Below the pieces are notes generated by a model. It had not been told where the DNA came from. It made no database searches and was given only the letters and a program-made list of their open reading frames with translations. From positions 820,387 through 884,386 of the forward strand of contig NC_011297.1 in NCBI RefSeq assembly GCF_000020965.1: DNA of 64,000 nucleotides, in the 5' to 3' direction. The position numbers were made by a program, and so were the translations under genes. This DNA is from Dictyoglomus thermophilum H-6-12. GTDB lineage: Bacteria > Dictyoglomota > Dictyoglomia > Dictyoglomales > Dictyoglomaceae. Of the stretch, positions 1 to 10,325 are shown piece by piece. Within the stretch, counting starts at the first letter, position 1, and every line of letters starts with the position of its first letter.

Positions 1-45
1 TCCAGTATTAGGGAGGTAATTATTTGTAAAAAAGGCTATTTTCAT
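1..45 (-). CDS. Glycosyltransferase (GT4-like), 5' end only
   Basis: Only the first 15 codons lie in the window, reading MKIAFFTNNYLPNTG on the minus strand before the window edge. This resembles the N-terminal beta strand and glycine-rich turn of GT-B fold family 4 glycosyltransferases. Its ATG (45-43) overlaps the TGA of the preceding glycosyltransferase (44-42) in an ATGA arrangement, which suggests translational coupling and a shared role in envelope glycolipid or polysaccharide synthesis. The family call rests on 15 residues plus context. Confidence 0.6.
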   Translation of the reverse strand, partial: MKIAFFTNNYLPNTG

Positions 46-1079
46 AGTATTCCTAGTAGTTTTTTATATAAATTTACTGTAGCTTCGGTAGTTTTTTCTA
101 TATTATAGGTTTTAGCTATTTCCGTAGCTCTTTTTGAGTATTCTTCTCTCAAACTTTTATCTTCTGCAAGTTGAATTATTTTTTGAATCACATCATTCTC
201 ATTCCATGGTATATAATGGGGGGATAGAGGAGCTTTGTACTCTTCAATATCTCTTAAAAGTAGAGGAAGTCCAACTGCAGAAGCTTCTAATACAGCTATG
301 CTAAAGTTTTCTTGCCTTGAGGGGAAAAAGAATATATCTGCCATGTTATAAAATTTATTGAGTTCTTCATGGGGAATAGGTCCAGGTAATATTAAATTAG
401 GTGGTGGATCTTTTAGAATCTTTTTAATTTCTCCATATCCTCCACTGAAGAAGGAGAATGGTATACCTCCAACCCATACGAATTTATATTGAGGAAGGGC
501 TTCTGCCACTTTAGCAAAGGTATCAAACCCTTTTCTTTTTATTATATGTCCTACACTTAATAACACGATTTCATTATCAGATATGCTAAAGGCTTTTCTC
601 ATTTCTTTTCTAAGTTTTTCGTCTTTTTTGAATAAACTTAGATCTATACCATTTGGAATAAATATAATTTCGCTTTTAACTCCCATCTCTTTTAGTTTCT
701 CAACTTCTAAGGGGGAAACTGCAATGACAGCATCTGCTTGGTTGTAAAATAATAAAAGATATTGGGCGAAGAGTGACTTCCATCTCTCAGCAAGAATTGC
801 GCTACCAAGCATTGTGTCGGCTATTACGTGAGCTGTAAAGACTATCTTACTATCAGAGCTTTGTTTTGCATACTTAAAAAAGACATCTCCTAAGGAATGG
901 AAATGAAGTATATCATATGGTCCTTCTTTTAATGTTCCGTTATAATAAACTTCCACATCATTTCTCTTTTTTAGTGCTTCATATAACATCTTACAAGCTG
1001 TTTGGTCCCCACCACCTTTTTTTCTTGCCGATGGTATACCTGGTTTAAAGAGCAGGTTAACTTTTATTTTCTTATTCAT
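42..1079 (-). CDS. GT4-family glycosyltransferase
   Basis: The 345-residue protein looks like a retaining GT-B glycosyltransferase that moves a sugar from a nucleotide-sugar donor to a lipid or glycan at the cytoplasmic membrane face. A GGGDQT stretch near residue 23 fits the acceptor-side glycine loop. LLSVGHIIKRKGFD near residues 174-187 is the usual start of the donor-binding half. An E-x7-E motif (QENFSIAVLEAS, about residues 257-266) matches the family 4 catalytic/donor signature. It follows a flippase-like membrane protein and overlaps the start of a second glycosyltransferase, so an envelope glycolipid role is likely. Sugar and acceptor cannot be read from sequence. Confidence 0.88.
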   Translation of the reverse strand: MNKKIKVNLLFKPGIPSARKKGGGDQTACKMLYEALKKRNDVEVYYNGTLKEGPYDILHFHSLGDVFFKYAKQSSDSKIVFTAHVIADTMLGSAILAERWKSLFAQYLLLFYNQADAVIAVSPLEVEKLKEMGVKSEIIFIPNGIDLSLFKKDEKLRKEMRKAFSISDNEIVLLSVGHIIKRKGFDTFAKVAEALPQYKFVWVGGIPFSFFSGGYGEIKKILKDPPPNLILPGPIPHEELNKFYNMADIFFFPSRQENFSIAVLEASAVGLPLLLRDIEEYKAPLSPHYIPWNENDVIQKIIQLAEDKSLREEYSKRATEIAKTYNIEKTTEATVNLYKKLLGIL

Positions 1080-1097
1080 AATTCACCTCGAGTCTCT

Positions 1098-2120
1098 TTA
1101 CCAATTTTTAATACCCAATATATATACTAACACAATTGCTCCAACAAGCAATGTTAAATAGTGAGTAAGAGTTCTCCAGAGGATTATAAATATTCCTAAA
1201 ATATATTTAGGTACAAATGGGGCAAAAGCAAGAGAAAGGAGAATTTCTATGGCTCCACTGCCTCCAGGGGAGGGCACATAAAACATCATGAAAAAGATTG
1301 GTACTTGTACCAAAACTACAGATATATAGTTAACTTGTAAATTAAATGCACTCATAAGTACAGGAGCAATAAGAAAATAAGTGATCCAGGAAAGAAGGTT
1401 AAAGAGGAAAAATCCTAAAATTGTAAGTTTTTTTTCTTTTAAGAAAGACCACAAAGTGTTGTGAAAATCTCTTACAGTTTTGTTTACTACTCTTAGTATT
1501 TTGAATGGATGGATTTTTCTTAAGAAAGGGATTTTTCTTAGTTTTATTAATACATAAGATAGTAATCGGATTATTGGTCTTGGTTTAAATAAAGCAAAGA
1601 GAAAAAGCCCTACTACCATTAGAAAGAGTATGGCACTATATTGCACCAATTTTCTAATTATATTTTGAGGGAAGAGATAAGAATAGAAATATATTATTAA
1701 AGGGGAAGCAAGAGCAAAAGTAAGTGTGTTTATCACATATCTAAAAAGACTTAAAGCCGTAGCTTGTCCGACTTTAATATTCTTTTTGGACAGAAGATAG
1801 ATTTCCAAGGGTTCTCCACCTGCAGAGGTAGGGGTAATACTCGCTGCGAAGTAATACGACAAATGAATCTGTAATGCTTCTAAAAGATTCAGTTTAGCTC
1901 CCTCTATGCCCTGGATTAAGATACTATATCTAATTCCAGACCATATCCAGCTTAATATGTTTAATAAGATAACATATACTAGATATTTTCCGTTTATAGA
2001 TTTAAGGGCATGCCATGTCCTCGAATCTGTGGTTAAAAAGAGAATTATAAGGAAGACGATTATAGTTATGATCAATGATATTTTCAATCCTGATTTTATA
2101 GTGTTATTTAACTCCCTCAT
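1098..2120 (-). CDS. LPG-synthase-TM/UPF0104 family integral membrane protein
   Basis: A 340-residue protein with about eight hydrophobic segments beginning near residue 14. The [19 protein letters not shown] segment (near residues 94-112) and the [10 protein letters not shown] segment (near residues 283-292) are the paired glycine/proline motifs of the lysylphosphatidylglycerol synthase transmembrane (UPF0104) family. Members are flippase-like, and many sit beside glycosyltransferases, as here. The catalytic lysyl-transfer domain of MprF is absent, so aminoacyl-lipid synthesis is unlikely. The start overlaps the tsaD stop by 4 nt, so it is in the same operon. Transported lipid unknown. Confidence 0.8.
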
Positions 2121-3121
2121 CTTTCACCTAATAAAAGGTCTGGTTTTGCTTCAAGAGATAGATCACTTTTGTATCCTTTTTGGTAAAGATGATAACCTGC
2201 ACAAGCAATCATAGCCCCATTATCGGTACATAAATAGGGGGGTGGAATGTATAACTTTATACCTTTTTTTTGACTTTCTTCTTTAAATCTTTTTTGGAGA
2301 TAACTATTAGAGGCAACGCCTCCTGATACCACTAAAGTTTTTATATTGAATTTTTCTAATGCTATCATAGCTCTTTCTAATAACTCTTCAACAACTCTTT
2401 CTTGAAAAGAGGCTGCAATATCTGCGACAGGTATTTCTTTATTTTCCTTTTTGAGGTCTCTTACAAGATATAAAACTGCAGTCTTAATACCACTAAAACT
2501 TATGTCTAGTTCTCTGTCGCATCTTATTTTAGGAAAACTAAATATAGATTTTCCTGTTTTTGATATTCTATCGATTTCTGGTCCTCCTGGATAATTTAGA
2601 CCTAGTATCCTTGCTACTTTATCAAAAGCTTCACCTGCTGCATCATCAAGAGTTTGACCAAGAATTCTATATTTTCCAACATCCTCTACGAGAATATATT
2701 CGGTATGTCCTCCTGATACTATTAATGCAATAAAAGGAAAAGAGGGAGGATCATCTCTTAGGAAGTTTGCAAAAATATGTCCTTCAAGATGATTTACTCC
2801 TACTAGGGGCTTTTTTAGAGCAAGAGAGAGAGCTTTTGCTGCTGTTATTCCTACCCATAACGCACCAATAAGACCAGGTCCATAAGTTACCGATATTAGA
2901 TCTATATCTTTAAAGTCTTTATCAGCTTCTTTTAAAGCGAGATCCATAAGTCTATTTAACACTTCTACATGAATTCTTGAGGCTACCTCAGGTACTACTC
3001 CACCAAAAGTCTTGTGTATCTCCACTTGAGAAGACACAATATTACTTAATATTTTGTTACTGTCTTCTAATATACTTACGCTAGTTTCATCGCAAGAAGT
3101 CTCAATGCCAAGAGTAATCAT
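2117..3121 (-). CDS. tsaD: tRNA N6-threonylcarbamoyladenosine synthase subunit TsaD
   Basis: TsaD transfers the threonylcarbamoyl group from TC-AMP to A37 of ANN-decoding tRNAs, working with TsaB and TsaE. The 334 residues begin with the ASKHA-fold signature GIETSCDET. The metal-binding histidines are visible as HLEGH (H111 and H115), and SGGHTEY and VVSGGVASN are intact. Length is typical for the family. It lies in a run tsaE-tsaB-rimI-tsaD, so three of the four t6A genes are linked; tsaC is not in the window. Confidence 0.97.
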
Positions 3122-3130
3122 TTTTTCACC

Positions 3131-3604
3131 TTAAGGTATTAATTTTTTTACCATGACGAGGGCATCTTCTCCATCTTTGTAATACCATTTTCTTACTCCA
3201 ATTTTTTTAAAGCCCTTTTTGTAATATAAATTTTGGGCAATCGTATTAGAGACTCTCACTTCCAAAATTATGTTTTTAACTGACTGCCTTTCACAATAGT
3301 CTATCACAAAATCAAGAAGTTTTTCACCGATTTTTCTTCCTCTATAATCAGGGTGTACAGCTATTGTAGTTATTTGGGCTTCTTGAAAGATTATCCAAAG
3401 CCCCACAAAACCCACCACTTTATTTTCATATGTTGCTACAAAGTAGTGAGCAATTCTATTTGAGGAAAGTTCTCTTTCAAAACTTTCTCGGCTCCATGGG
3501 TTTGAGAAAGAAAGTTTATTTATCTCGTCTACTTGATCGATATCTTCGAATTTCATGGGTCTTATTTCTATAGAAAGCTCACTATTTTTTCTCTGGGTTT
3601 GCAT
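3131..3604 (-). CDS. rimI: Ribosomal-protein-S18-alanine N-acetyltransferase-like GNAT
   Basis: A GNAT-fold acetyltransferase of the RimI type, which acetylates the N-terminal alanine of S18 in characterised bacteria. The acetyl-CoA motif is VHPDYRGRKIGEKLL in mid-protein, followed by LEVRVSNTIAQNLYYKKGFK and the NPWS segment typical of RimI. The ATG at 3604 (N-terminus MQTQRKNS) is chosen because a GGGAGAG site lies just upstream; an upstream in-frame GTG at 3631 is less likely. It overlaps the tsaB 3' end. Its place between tsaB and tsaD is a widespread bacterial arrangement. Confidence 0.9.
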   Translation of the reverse strand: MQTQRKNSELSIEIRPMKFEDIDQVDEINKLSFSNPWSRESFERELSSNRIAHYFVATYENKVVGFVGLWIIFQEAQITTIAVHPDYRGRKIGEKLLDFVIDYCERQSVKNIILEVRVSNTIAQNLYYKKGFKKIGVRKWYYKDGEDALVMVKKLIP

Positions 3605-4277
3605 TTTTTCTCTCCCAATTAATCTCAGCACTGGATTTCTGTCTATAATCGGGAAGGAGATTTATGTAATTCCACACTTCTCCTTTTTTATATTTCTCGA
3701 GAGAGAGATGAATAATGGTCTCACCTCTGGGGGAATTTTGATATTCGGAAGAGATTATAACATCTTTAGGTATTAAAGCTTTGATATCTTCATTTATCTT
3801 TCCTATTATCATTATAGGTTTGTTCTTCAAAGTATTTATTAAGCTTATAAAATTTTCATAGGTATAGATTCCTTCTTCGTATATTTTTTCATTTTGGGTA
3901 TCATAGAAACCTGCATGGAGTTCTCCCTTCCTTGCAGGCATTATAGGTACTTTAATTCCTAAAAATGGAGTCTGATATGCCAGGCATTCTAAATAAGAAA
4001 TTCCTACTATAGGTTTTTTATAGATCTGGGCGAGAGTTTTTATCGCGACTATTCCTATTCTAAGGCCTGTAAAGGATCCAGGACCTCTTATTATAGAGTA
4101 GAGCTCAATATTTTCTAATTTCCAACCTGATATATCTAGTAAAGTTTTAAGGTTTGTTAATAGAGTTTCACCATAAGTTTTTGAATCAGTAGAATAAAAT
4201 AACTCATATAGTTTGTTATCTTTCCATAGTATTATACTGCTTTTTTCAAAGGCAGTGTTTATTCCAAGAATAAACAT
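3582..4277 (-). CDS. tsaB: t6A biosynthesis protein TsaB
   Basis: A 231-residue ASKHA-fold paralogue of TsaD that serves as the non-catalytic scaffold of the t6A complex. GINTAF at the N-terminus replaces the TsaD GIETS motif, and RGPGSFTGLRIG (near residues 64-75) is the TsaB signature. It lacks the HxxxH metal site, as expected. It overlaps tsaE upstream by 19 nt and rimI downstream, consistent with one mRNA. The C-terminus is basic and lysine-rich. Confidence 0.95.
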   Translation of the reverse strand: MFILGINTAFEKSSIILWKDNKLYELFYSTDSKTYGETLLTNLKTLLDISGWKLENIELYSIIRGPGSFTGLRIGIVAIKTLAQIYKKPIVGISYLECLAYQTPFLGIKVPIMPARKGELHAGFYDTQNEKIYEEGIYTYENFISLINTLKNKPIMIIGKINEDIKALIPKDVIISSEYQNSPRGETIIHLSLEKYKKGEVWNYINLLPDYRQKSSAEINWERKNANPEKK

Positions 4278-4729
4278 TTTTTTAACTCCTGTAATAAAGT
4301 GTTATATCTGTCTCCGTAAGGTTTAAATTTTATCTTTCTTTCGTTTAAATCTATGTGCTCAAAATTAATTTCCATATACTCTTTCGGCAGTATTTTCTCA
4401 ATTTTATCTGCCCATTCGATAACTATAATAAAATCGCTATTTAAATACTCTTCAAAACCTATACTTTCTAGCTCTAATTCTGGAACTTTCAATCTATATA
4501 CATCTACATGAAGCATATTATATTTTCCTTTATATTCCTTCATTATCAAGAAAGAAGGGCTATTTACAGGTATATTTATGCTTAGTGCTTGGGCAATTCC
4601 TTGTACAAAAGTGGTTTTCCCACTTCCTAAATCTCCTATCAATGCTAGTACATCCCCTGGAATTAAAATACCTCCTAGAGTCATACCTAGTTTTTTAGTT
4701 TCTGAAGGACTTTTACTCAAGAATTCCAT
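4259..4729 (-). CDS. tsaE: tRNA threonylcarbamoyladenosine biosynthesis ATPase TsaE
   Basis: A small P-loop ATPase that drives turnover of the TsaB-TsaD complex. The Walker A motif GDLGSGKTT is at residues 32-40, preceded by the SPSET/TKKLG helix. NSPSFLIMKEY and LHVDVYRL follow, as in TsaE (YjeE) proteins, and the WADK motif lies later. At 156 residues it is of normal length. It sits directly downstream of purA with only a few bases between. Confidence 0.95.
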   Translation of the reverse strand: MEFLSKSPSETKKLGMTLGGILIPGDVLALIGDLGSGKTTFVQGIAQALSINIPVNSPSFLIMKEYKGKYNMLHVDVYRLKVPELELESIGFEEYLNSDFIIVIEWADKIEKILPKEYMEINFEHIDLNERKIKFKPYGDRYNTLLQELKKCLFLE

Positions 4730-4731
4730 GA

Positions 4732-6030
4732 TTATTCCCAGAGATCTTTTAAGAGTATGACTTCATCCCTTGCGGGACCTGTACCTATTATTGTAACTTT
4801 TGTTTCGAGTTCTTTTTCAATTCTTTCTATGTACCTAATAACATTTTCTGGAAGTTCTTCATATTTTTTTATACCTTTCAAGGGTTGTTTCCATCCTGAA
4901 ATTTCCTCAATTATAGGTTCACATTTTTCAAGGATATTGAGAGAAGATGGAAATTCCTCAATAATTTTTCCATTATATTTATAGGCTATGACGAACTTTA
5001 TTCTATCTAATCCACTTAAAACATCAAGCTTAGTTATGGCGAGGTCTGTAAAACCATTAATCCTTTTGGCATATCTTAAAGCTACAAAGTCAAGCCATCC
5101 TACTCTTCGTGGTCTTCTTGTAACTGTGCCATATTCTTGTCCTTTTTCTCTTATAATTTCCGCTAGTTCATCGGTTATTTCGCTTGGAAAAGGCCCTTCA
5201 CCAACTCTTGAAGTGTACGCTTTTATAACTCCCACAATTTTGTTTATACATTGAGGAGGTAGTCCAGCTCCAACGCAAACCCCGCCAGAGATGGTGAAAG
5301 AGGAAGTTACAAAGGGATAAGTACCAAAATTTATATCTAACAAAGTTCCTTGGGCTCCTTCAAATAGGATTCTTTTTTCTGCTTTGATATTATCATATAT
5401 TAACTTTGAGGTGTCGGTAACAACAACTCTTTTTTCCATGAGTTTTTCAAAGGCTTCTATTTGAGAGTTGTAAATCTCCTCGAAAGAAGGTAACATAAAA
5501 TCTGAAGAGAGAATGGCTCTTTTTAGAGAATAAATATATTCTAGCTTCTCTCTAAAGACTTCTTTATCTAAGAGATCTCCTACGTGGATAGTGTCTCTTG
5601 AAAAATGATCAGTATATGCAGGGCCAATTCCTCTTGCAGTTGTTCCTATTTTTTTGTTCCCTCTTTTTTCCTCATAAAACTTATCTAGCAATATGTGGTA
5701 AGGTAAAACTAAAGGAGACCTATCGCTTATATACAGATTTCTTATGGATAAACCATTCTTTTCAGCTTCCTCTATTTCTTCCAAAAGTCCATTAAGATTT
5801 ACTATTACTCCTGTAGCTATTATGTTTAGAGTTTTTGGAGATATTACTCCAGAAGGTAGAAGTCTAAATCTATAGGTTTTTCCATCTACTATAACAGTAT
5901 GACCTGCGTTGTTTCCTCCATTGAATCTTACTACTACGTCTGCATTTTGAGATATAAGGTCTATGATTTTTCCTTTTCCCTCATCTCCCCATTGAGCGCC
6001 TATAACCACAAGAGTTTTTTCTTTGTTCAT
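4732..6030 (-). CDS. purA: Adenylosuccinate synthetase
   Basis: Makes adenylosuccinate from IMP, aspartate and GTP, the first committed step to AMP. The 432-residue protein carries the GTP-binding glycine loop GDEGKGK (residues 15-21), NGGNNAGHT, the GTTARGIGP loop and TRPRRVGW near the aspartate-binding region (seen as TRRPRRVGWLD). The start overlaps the malic enzyme stop by 4 nt. No other purine genes are nearby, so the neighbourhood reflects housekeeping packing rather than a purine operon. Confidence 0.98.
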   Translation of the reverse strand: MNKEKTLVVIGAQWGDEGKGKIIDLISQNADVVVRFNGGNNAGHTVIVDGKTYRFRLLPSGVISPKTLNIIATGVIVNLNGLLEEIEEAEKNGLSIRNLYISDRSPLVLPYHILLDKFYEEKRGNKKIGTTARGIGPAYTDHFSRDTIHVGDLLDKEVFREKLEYIYSLKRAILSSDFMLPSFEEIYNSQIEAFEKLMEKRVVVTDTSKLIYDNIKAEKRILFEGAQGTLLDINFGTYPFVTSSFTISGGVCVGAGLPPQCINKIVGVIKAYTSRVGEGPFPSEITDELAEIIREKGQEYGTVTRRPRRVGWLDFVALRYAKRINGFTDLAITKLDVLSGLDRIKFVIAYKYNGKIIEEFPSSLNILEKCEPIIEEISGWKQPLKGIKKYEELPENVIRYIERIEKELETKVTIIGTGPARDEVILLKDLWE

Positions 6031-7256
6031 TTCTCTTCGCCTCCTAAAGCTTTCATTATGTCTTCCATTATTTTAGTATCATCTTTTATAATTTGGGCTA
6101 CTTTTGTTTCTATAGCTGCTTTAGCCACAGAAAAAGATACAGCTGGTACTACCCTTTCATCAAGAGGAGAAGGTATAAGATAATCTTCTTGGGGTTCTTC
6201 TATTAAGGATGCAATGGCTTTTGCGGCTGCTACTTTCATTTCATCATTTATTTCTCTTGCTCTTACTGTAAAAGCTCCCCTAAATACTCCTGGGAAAGCC
6301 AGAAGATTATTTATTTGATTTGGATAGTCCGATCTACCAGTACCTATTATTTTTACTCCTTCTCTTTTTGCGTCCTCAGGCATAATTTCAGGAATAGGGT
6401 TGGCCATTGCAAATATTATAGGATTTTTATTCATTAATTTTATGTATTCAGGAGGAAAAAGTTTAGCTTGCGAAACACCTATAAATACATCGGCTTCTTT
6501 AAGGGCATCCTTTAGGTCGCCCTTTTCTCCTTCGGGATTAATTATGCTTGCTATTTCTTCTTTTATTTCATTCATGTTTTCCTTTCTTCCAGGATAAATA
6601 ATTCCATTTCGATCAAGGAGTTTTATGTTTTTTGCTCCTTCTCTTAAAAGAAGCTTAGTAATGGCGATTCCAGCAGCTCCTGCCCCAAGTATTACTATTT
6701 TTATTTCGTTAATCTTTTTATTTACAAGCTTTAGTGCATTTATTAGGGCAGCATATACGACTATTGCTGTACCGTGCTGATCATCATGGAATACAGGAAT
6801 ATCTAAGATTTCTTTTAGTCTCTTCTCGATTAAAAAACATTTAGGAGCAGCTATGTCTTCTAAATTTATTCCTCCAAATACTGGGGCTATTGTAGAAGTC
6901 ACTTCAATAATTTTCTCTGGATCTTGGGTATTCAAACAGATAGGGAAAGCGTCTATATTTGCGAATTTTTTAAAAAGTAGGGCCTTTCCTTCCATAACTG
7001 GTATAGCCCCTAAAGGACCTATATTTCCTAAGCCTAGAACTGCAGATCCGTCACTTACTACTGCAACAGTATTTGCTTTAATAGTTAGATCATAAACTTC
7101 TTCGTTATTTTTGTGTATCTCTTCTGAAACCCCCGCAACTCCAGGGGTATAAGCTAAGGATAGATCATGTCTATCTCTTAAAGGAATCTTTGATTCTATT
7201 TTTATTTTTCCTTTATGCTTTCTGTGGAGATTAATAGATTCCTGGTAGATATCCAT
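6027..7256 (-). CDS. Malic enzyme, short NAD(P)-dependent form
   Basis: Oxidatively decarboxylates malate to pyruvate. At 409 residues it is the short bacterial type without the C-terminal phosphotransacetylase-like domain. SLAYTPGVAG near residue 33 starts the malic N-terminal domain, followed by VSDGSAVLGLGNIGPLGA and the HDDQHGTA catalytic/metal segment. The Rossmann loop ILGAGAAGIA supports dinucleotide binding; NAD versus NADP cannot be decided by eye. The gene follows aspS with no gap and overlaps purA, so all three are probably cotranscribed. Confidence 0.93.
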   Translation of the reverse strand: MDIYQESINLHRKHKGKIKIESKIPLRDRHDLSLAYTPGVAGVSEEIHKNNEEVYDLTIKANTVAVVSDGSAVLGLGNIGPLGAIPVMEGKALLFKKFANIDAFPICLNTQDPEKIIEVTSTIAPVFGGINLEDIAAPKCFLIEKRLKEILDIPVFHDDQHGTAIVVYAALINALKLVNKKINEIKIVILGAGAAGIAITKLLLREGAKNIKLLDRNGIIYPGRKENMNEIKEEIASIINPEGEKGDLKDALKEADVFIGVSQAKLFPPEYIKLMNKNPIIFAMANPIPEIMPEDAKREGVKIIGTGRSDYPNQINNLLAFPGVFRGAFTVRAREINDEMKVAAAKAIASLIEEPQEDYLIPSPLDERVVPAVSFSVAKAAIETKVAQIIKDDTKIMEDIMKALGGEEK

Positions 7257-9038
7257 TTATTCCTCCTCTTTTCTCTTTTCCTCTGGATAGACTACACGTA
7301 TATGTACTTCTTCTAACTGTTTAGAATCAACCTCCGAAGGAGCACCAGTAAGTAGGCAGGTGCCACTTTGGGTTTTGGGGAATGCTATCACATCTCTTAA
7401 GGAATTAGACTTAGTTAAGATTGCTATAATTCTATCTATACCTAATGCTATTCCTCCGTGAGGGGGTGCCCCATATTCAAAGGCTTCAAGTAAAAATCCA
7501 AATTTCTTCTTAGCATCTTCTGGAGTTATATTCAGAATATTGAATACTTTTTCTTGAATCTCCTTTTTATGTATTCTTATACTACCACTTCCAAGCTCTG
7601 TTCCATTTAAAACTAAGTCATAGCACTTTGCTTTCACTTTTAAAGGATCAGTATCTAATAGTGGTATATCTTCATCTTTTGGAGAAGTGAAGGGATGATG
7701 TTCTGCAACAATTCTTCTTTCTTCTTCATCGTATTCAAATAAAGGGAAATCGGTAACCCATAGAAAGTAAAGTCCTTCTTTCTTTTCTATATTGAAAAGT
7801 TCTGCTATTTCAAGTCTAAGAGTACCAAGTATTTTAACTACCTCTTTCCATTCTCCTGCAATGCAGAAGAAAGAATCTCCTTCTCTAAGATTAAGATTTT
7901 CGATTAGCTTATTTTTAGTGTTTTCATCTAAGTATTTACTTATAGAAGATTTCAGTTCTCCGTCAGTATAAGTAAACCACATAATGCCTTTTCCTTTTAG
8001 TTCCCTGACTTTATTTTCAATAATAGACCATTCTCTTCTTGATGGTACGATGTTTTTTAAGATAATTCCCTTTATTACTCCGTTTTTCTCAAGAGTAGAC
8101 CTAATAAATTCTAATGGAAGGTTTTTAAAAATCTCAGTAACGTCTGATATCTTTAGGTCATATCTCAGATCGGGTTTATCACTTCCGTATGTATTCATTG
8201 CTTCTTCGTAGGTGATTCTTGGGAAAGGGACCGTTATATCTATATTCATTAAATTTTTTAGTGTGGTTTTAAAGAGATTCTCTATTATGTTAAATATATC
8301 TTCTATCTCTACAAAGGACATTTCCATGTCAAGTTGTGTAAATTCTGGTTGCCTATCTGCTCTCAAATCTTCGTCTCTAAAACATCTAGCAATCTGGAAA
8401 TATCTATCAAAACCTGATACCATAAGGATCTGTTTAAAAAGTTGGGGAGATTGAGGAAGAGCATAAAATTTTCCTGGTTGAAGTCTGCTTGGAATGATAA
8501 AATCTCTTGCGCCTTCAGGGGTACTTACTATGAGATATGGTGTTTCAATTTCTATAAATCCATTTTGAGCCAAGAAATTTCTTATTGCTAAGATAAAATT
8601 GTGTCTAAATATTATATTAGATTGCATTTTATCTCTTCTTAGGTCTAAATATCTATATTTAAGTCTTACTGTTTCATCTATTTCTTTGTTACTCCATAGA
8701 TTAAAGGGAAGTGGCTTTGATGGGTTTTCTATATTTATTTTTTCTACCTCGATTTCTATCTCTCCTGTAGGAATTTTAGGATTTTCCATGCCTTCAGGTC
8801 TTTTTCTAACCTTTCCTTCCACAGATATAACCCATTCGTTGCCTAATGTATCAGCAATGTTGTAGCTTTCTTGGGATATGGCTGGATCTACGACTAATTG
8901 AACAATTCCACTTCTGTCTCTCAGATCTATAAATATCAAACCACCATGATGTCTTATTCTATGTACCCAACCACTTAATGATACTTTTTCTCCTACGTTT
9001 TTAATGTTAATCTCCCCACAGTAATGAGTCCTTCTCAA
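7257..9038 (-). CDS. aspS: Aspartyl-tRNA synthetase, bacterial type
   Basis: A 593-residue class II synthetase with N-terminal OB anticodon-binding domain, class II core and the bacterial GAD insertion. Motif 2 appears as [19 protein letters not shown] and motif 3 as GIALGIDR. The start is TTG at 9038 with AAAGGTGGG upstream. Residues 30-31 are His-His, where the discriminating E. coli enzyme has Asp29-Leu30. A histidine at this site marks non-discriminating AspRS in Pseudomonas, so this enzyme may also charge tRNA-Asn with aspartate. That point is inference; the enzyme identity is not in doubt. Confidence 0.97.
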   Translation of the reverse strand: MRRTHYCGEINIKNVGEKVSLSGWVHRIRHHGGLIFIDLRDRSGIVQLVVDPAISQESYNIADTLGNEWVISVEGKVRKRPEGMENPKIPTGEIEIEVEKINIENPSKPLPFNLWSNKEIDETVRLKYRYLDLRRDKMQSNIIFRHNFILAIRNFLAQNGFIEIETPYLIVSTPEGARDFIIPSRLQPGKFYALPQSPQLFKQILMVSGFDRYFQIARCFRDEDLRADRQPEFTQLDMEMSFVEIEDIFNIIENLFKTTLKNLMNIDITVPFPRITYEEAMNTYGSDKPDLRYDLKISDVTEIFKNLPLEFIRSTLEKNGVIKGIILKNIVPSRREWSIIENKVRELKGKGIMWFTYTDGELKSSISKYLDENTKNKLIENLNLREGDSFFCIAGEWKEVVKILGTLRLEIAELFNIEKKEGLYFLWVTDFPLFEYDEEERRIVAEHHPFTSPKDEDIPLLDTDPLKVKAKCYDLVLNGTELGSGSIRIHKKEIQEKVFNILNITPEDAKKKFGFLLEAFEYGAPPHGGIALGIDRIIAILTKSNSLRDVIAFPKTQSGTCLLTGAPSEVDSKQLEEVHIRVVYPEEKRKEEE

Positions 9039-9074
9039 TGCAAGCCCACCTTTCTTTTTGAAAATTCTTTGTAA

Positions 9075-10325
9075 TTATAACACAATATGTTGTAATTCTT
9101 TAATATCCTTAATTTTGATTTCCTTTTCTTCTCCTGTCTTAAAATTTTTAATTTTTAAAATATTATTTTCTATTCCTTGATTTACAAAAATAACGTAGTC
9201 AGAATTGAGCTTGTCTGCCCATTTGAGCTGAGTTCTCAAAGACTCTTCAGGGGAGCCCATCTCTACTCTGTAATTTGTACGTAAAGTTTTTGCTATTTCC
9301 ATAGCTTTTTTTACATATTTTTCCTTTTCTATAGCAATAAAAATAAGTGATGGTCTTTCTATTTTAATTTTATTTTGTTGTTTTAAAAGAAGTATTAATC
9401 TTTCTATGCCTAATGCAAAACCAAGCCCTGGTGTTGAAGGTCCACCATAAGTTTCTACCAAGTTGTCATATCTTCCTCCACCTACAACGGCATTTTGTGC
9501 TCCAAGGGAGGTTGTGGTTATTTCAAAGACAGTTCTAGTATAATAGTCAAGGCCTCTTACGAGTTTTGGGCTTATTTTGAAGCTTAAATCTGCCTCTTTC
9601 ATATAATTGAGTACTTTCTCGAAGTGGTTTTTACAATCATCACATAAAAAATCCAAGGGCTGAGGAGCATTCTCTTTGAGGGGTATAATTTTCTCGTCCT
9701 TTGAATCTAAGATTCGAAGAGGATTTCTCTCGAGTCTCTCTTGATCTATATGAGATAAAATATCTTTGTATTGGGAAAAGTAATTTTTAAGTGCTTCTCT
9801 ATAAGCTGGTCTACATTTAGTACAACCTAATGAATTTATTTCAACTTCTAGGTTTTCAAGTTCTAAAGTTTTAAGAAACTCTATGGCTAGGTTTATAATC
9901 TCAAAATCGATGTAGGGATCTTTTCTACCTAATACCTCAACTCCTAATTGATGAAATTGCCTATATCTTCCTGCTTGAGGTCTTTCATATCTGAACATAG
10001 GTCCTATGTAATAAACTTTCCATATTGGCGTTGTTGCGTATACTTTATTCATAAGATAGGCTCTAATAACTCCAGGAGTTCCCTCAGGTCTTAAAGTTAA
10101 AGATCTTCCTTTTTTATCCTGAAATGTATACATCTCTTTCATTACTATGTCAGTAGTTTCGCCAGTGCCTTTGATAAAGAGTTCTGTAAATTCAAATATG
10201 GGAGTTCTTATTTCCTCATAGTTATATTTTTCAAAAAGATTTCTGGCTGTATTCTCAATTAAATGCCAAAAAGGCGTTTCATCAGGAAGTATATCTTGTA
10301 CTCCTCTTGGGATTCCTAAATTCAT
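9075..10325 (-). CDS. hisS: Histidyl-tRNA synthetase
   Basis: Charges tRNA-His. The 416-residue protein starts with GVQDILP and shows class II motif 2 ([19 protein letters not shown]), the HisRS signature [14 protein letters not shown], and motif 3 [13 protein letters not shown]-terminal anticodon-binding domain of about 90 residues is present. It overlaps dtd by 4 nt and precedes aspS by 36 nt. The order rel-dtd-hisS-aspS is like that of Bacillus relatives. Confidence 0.98.
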
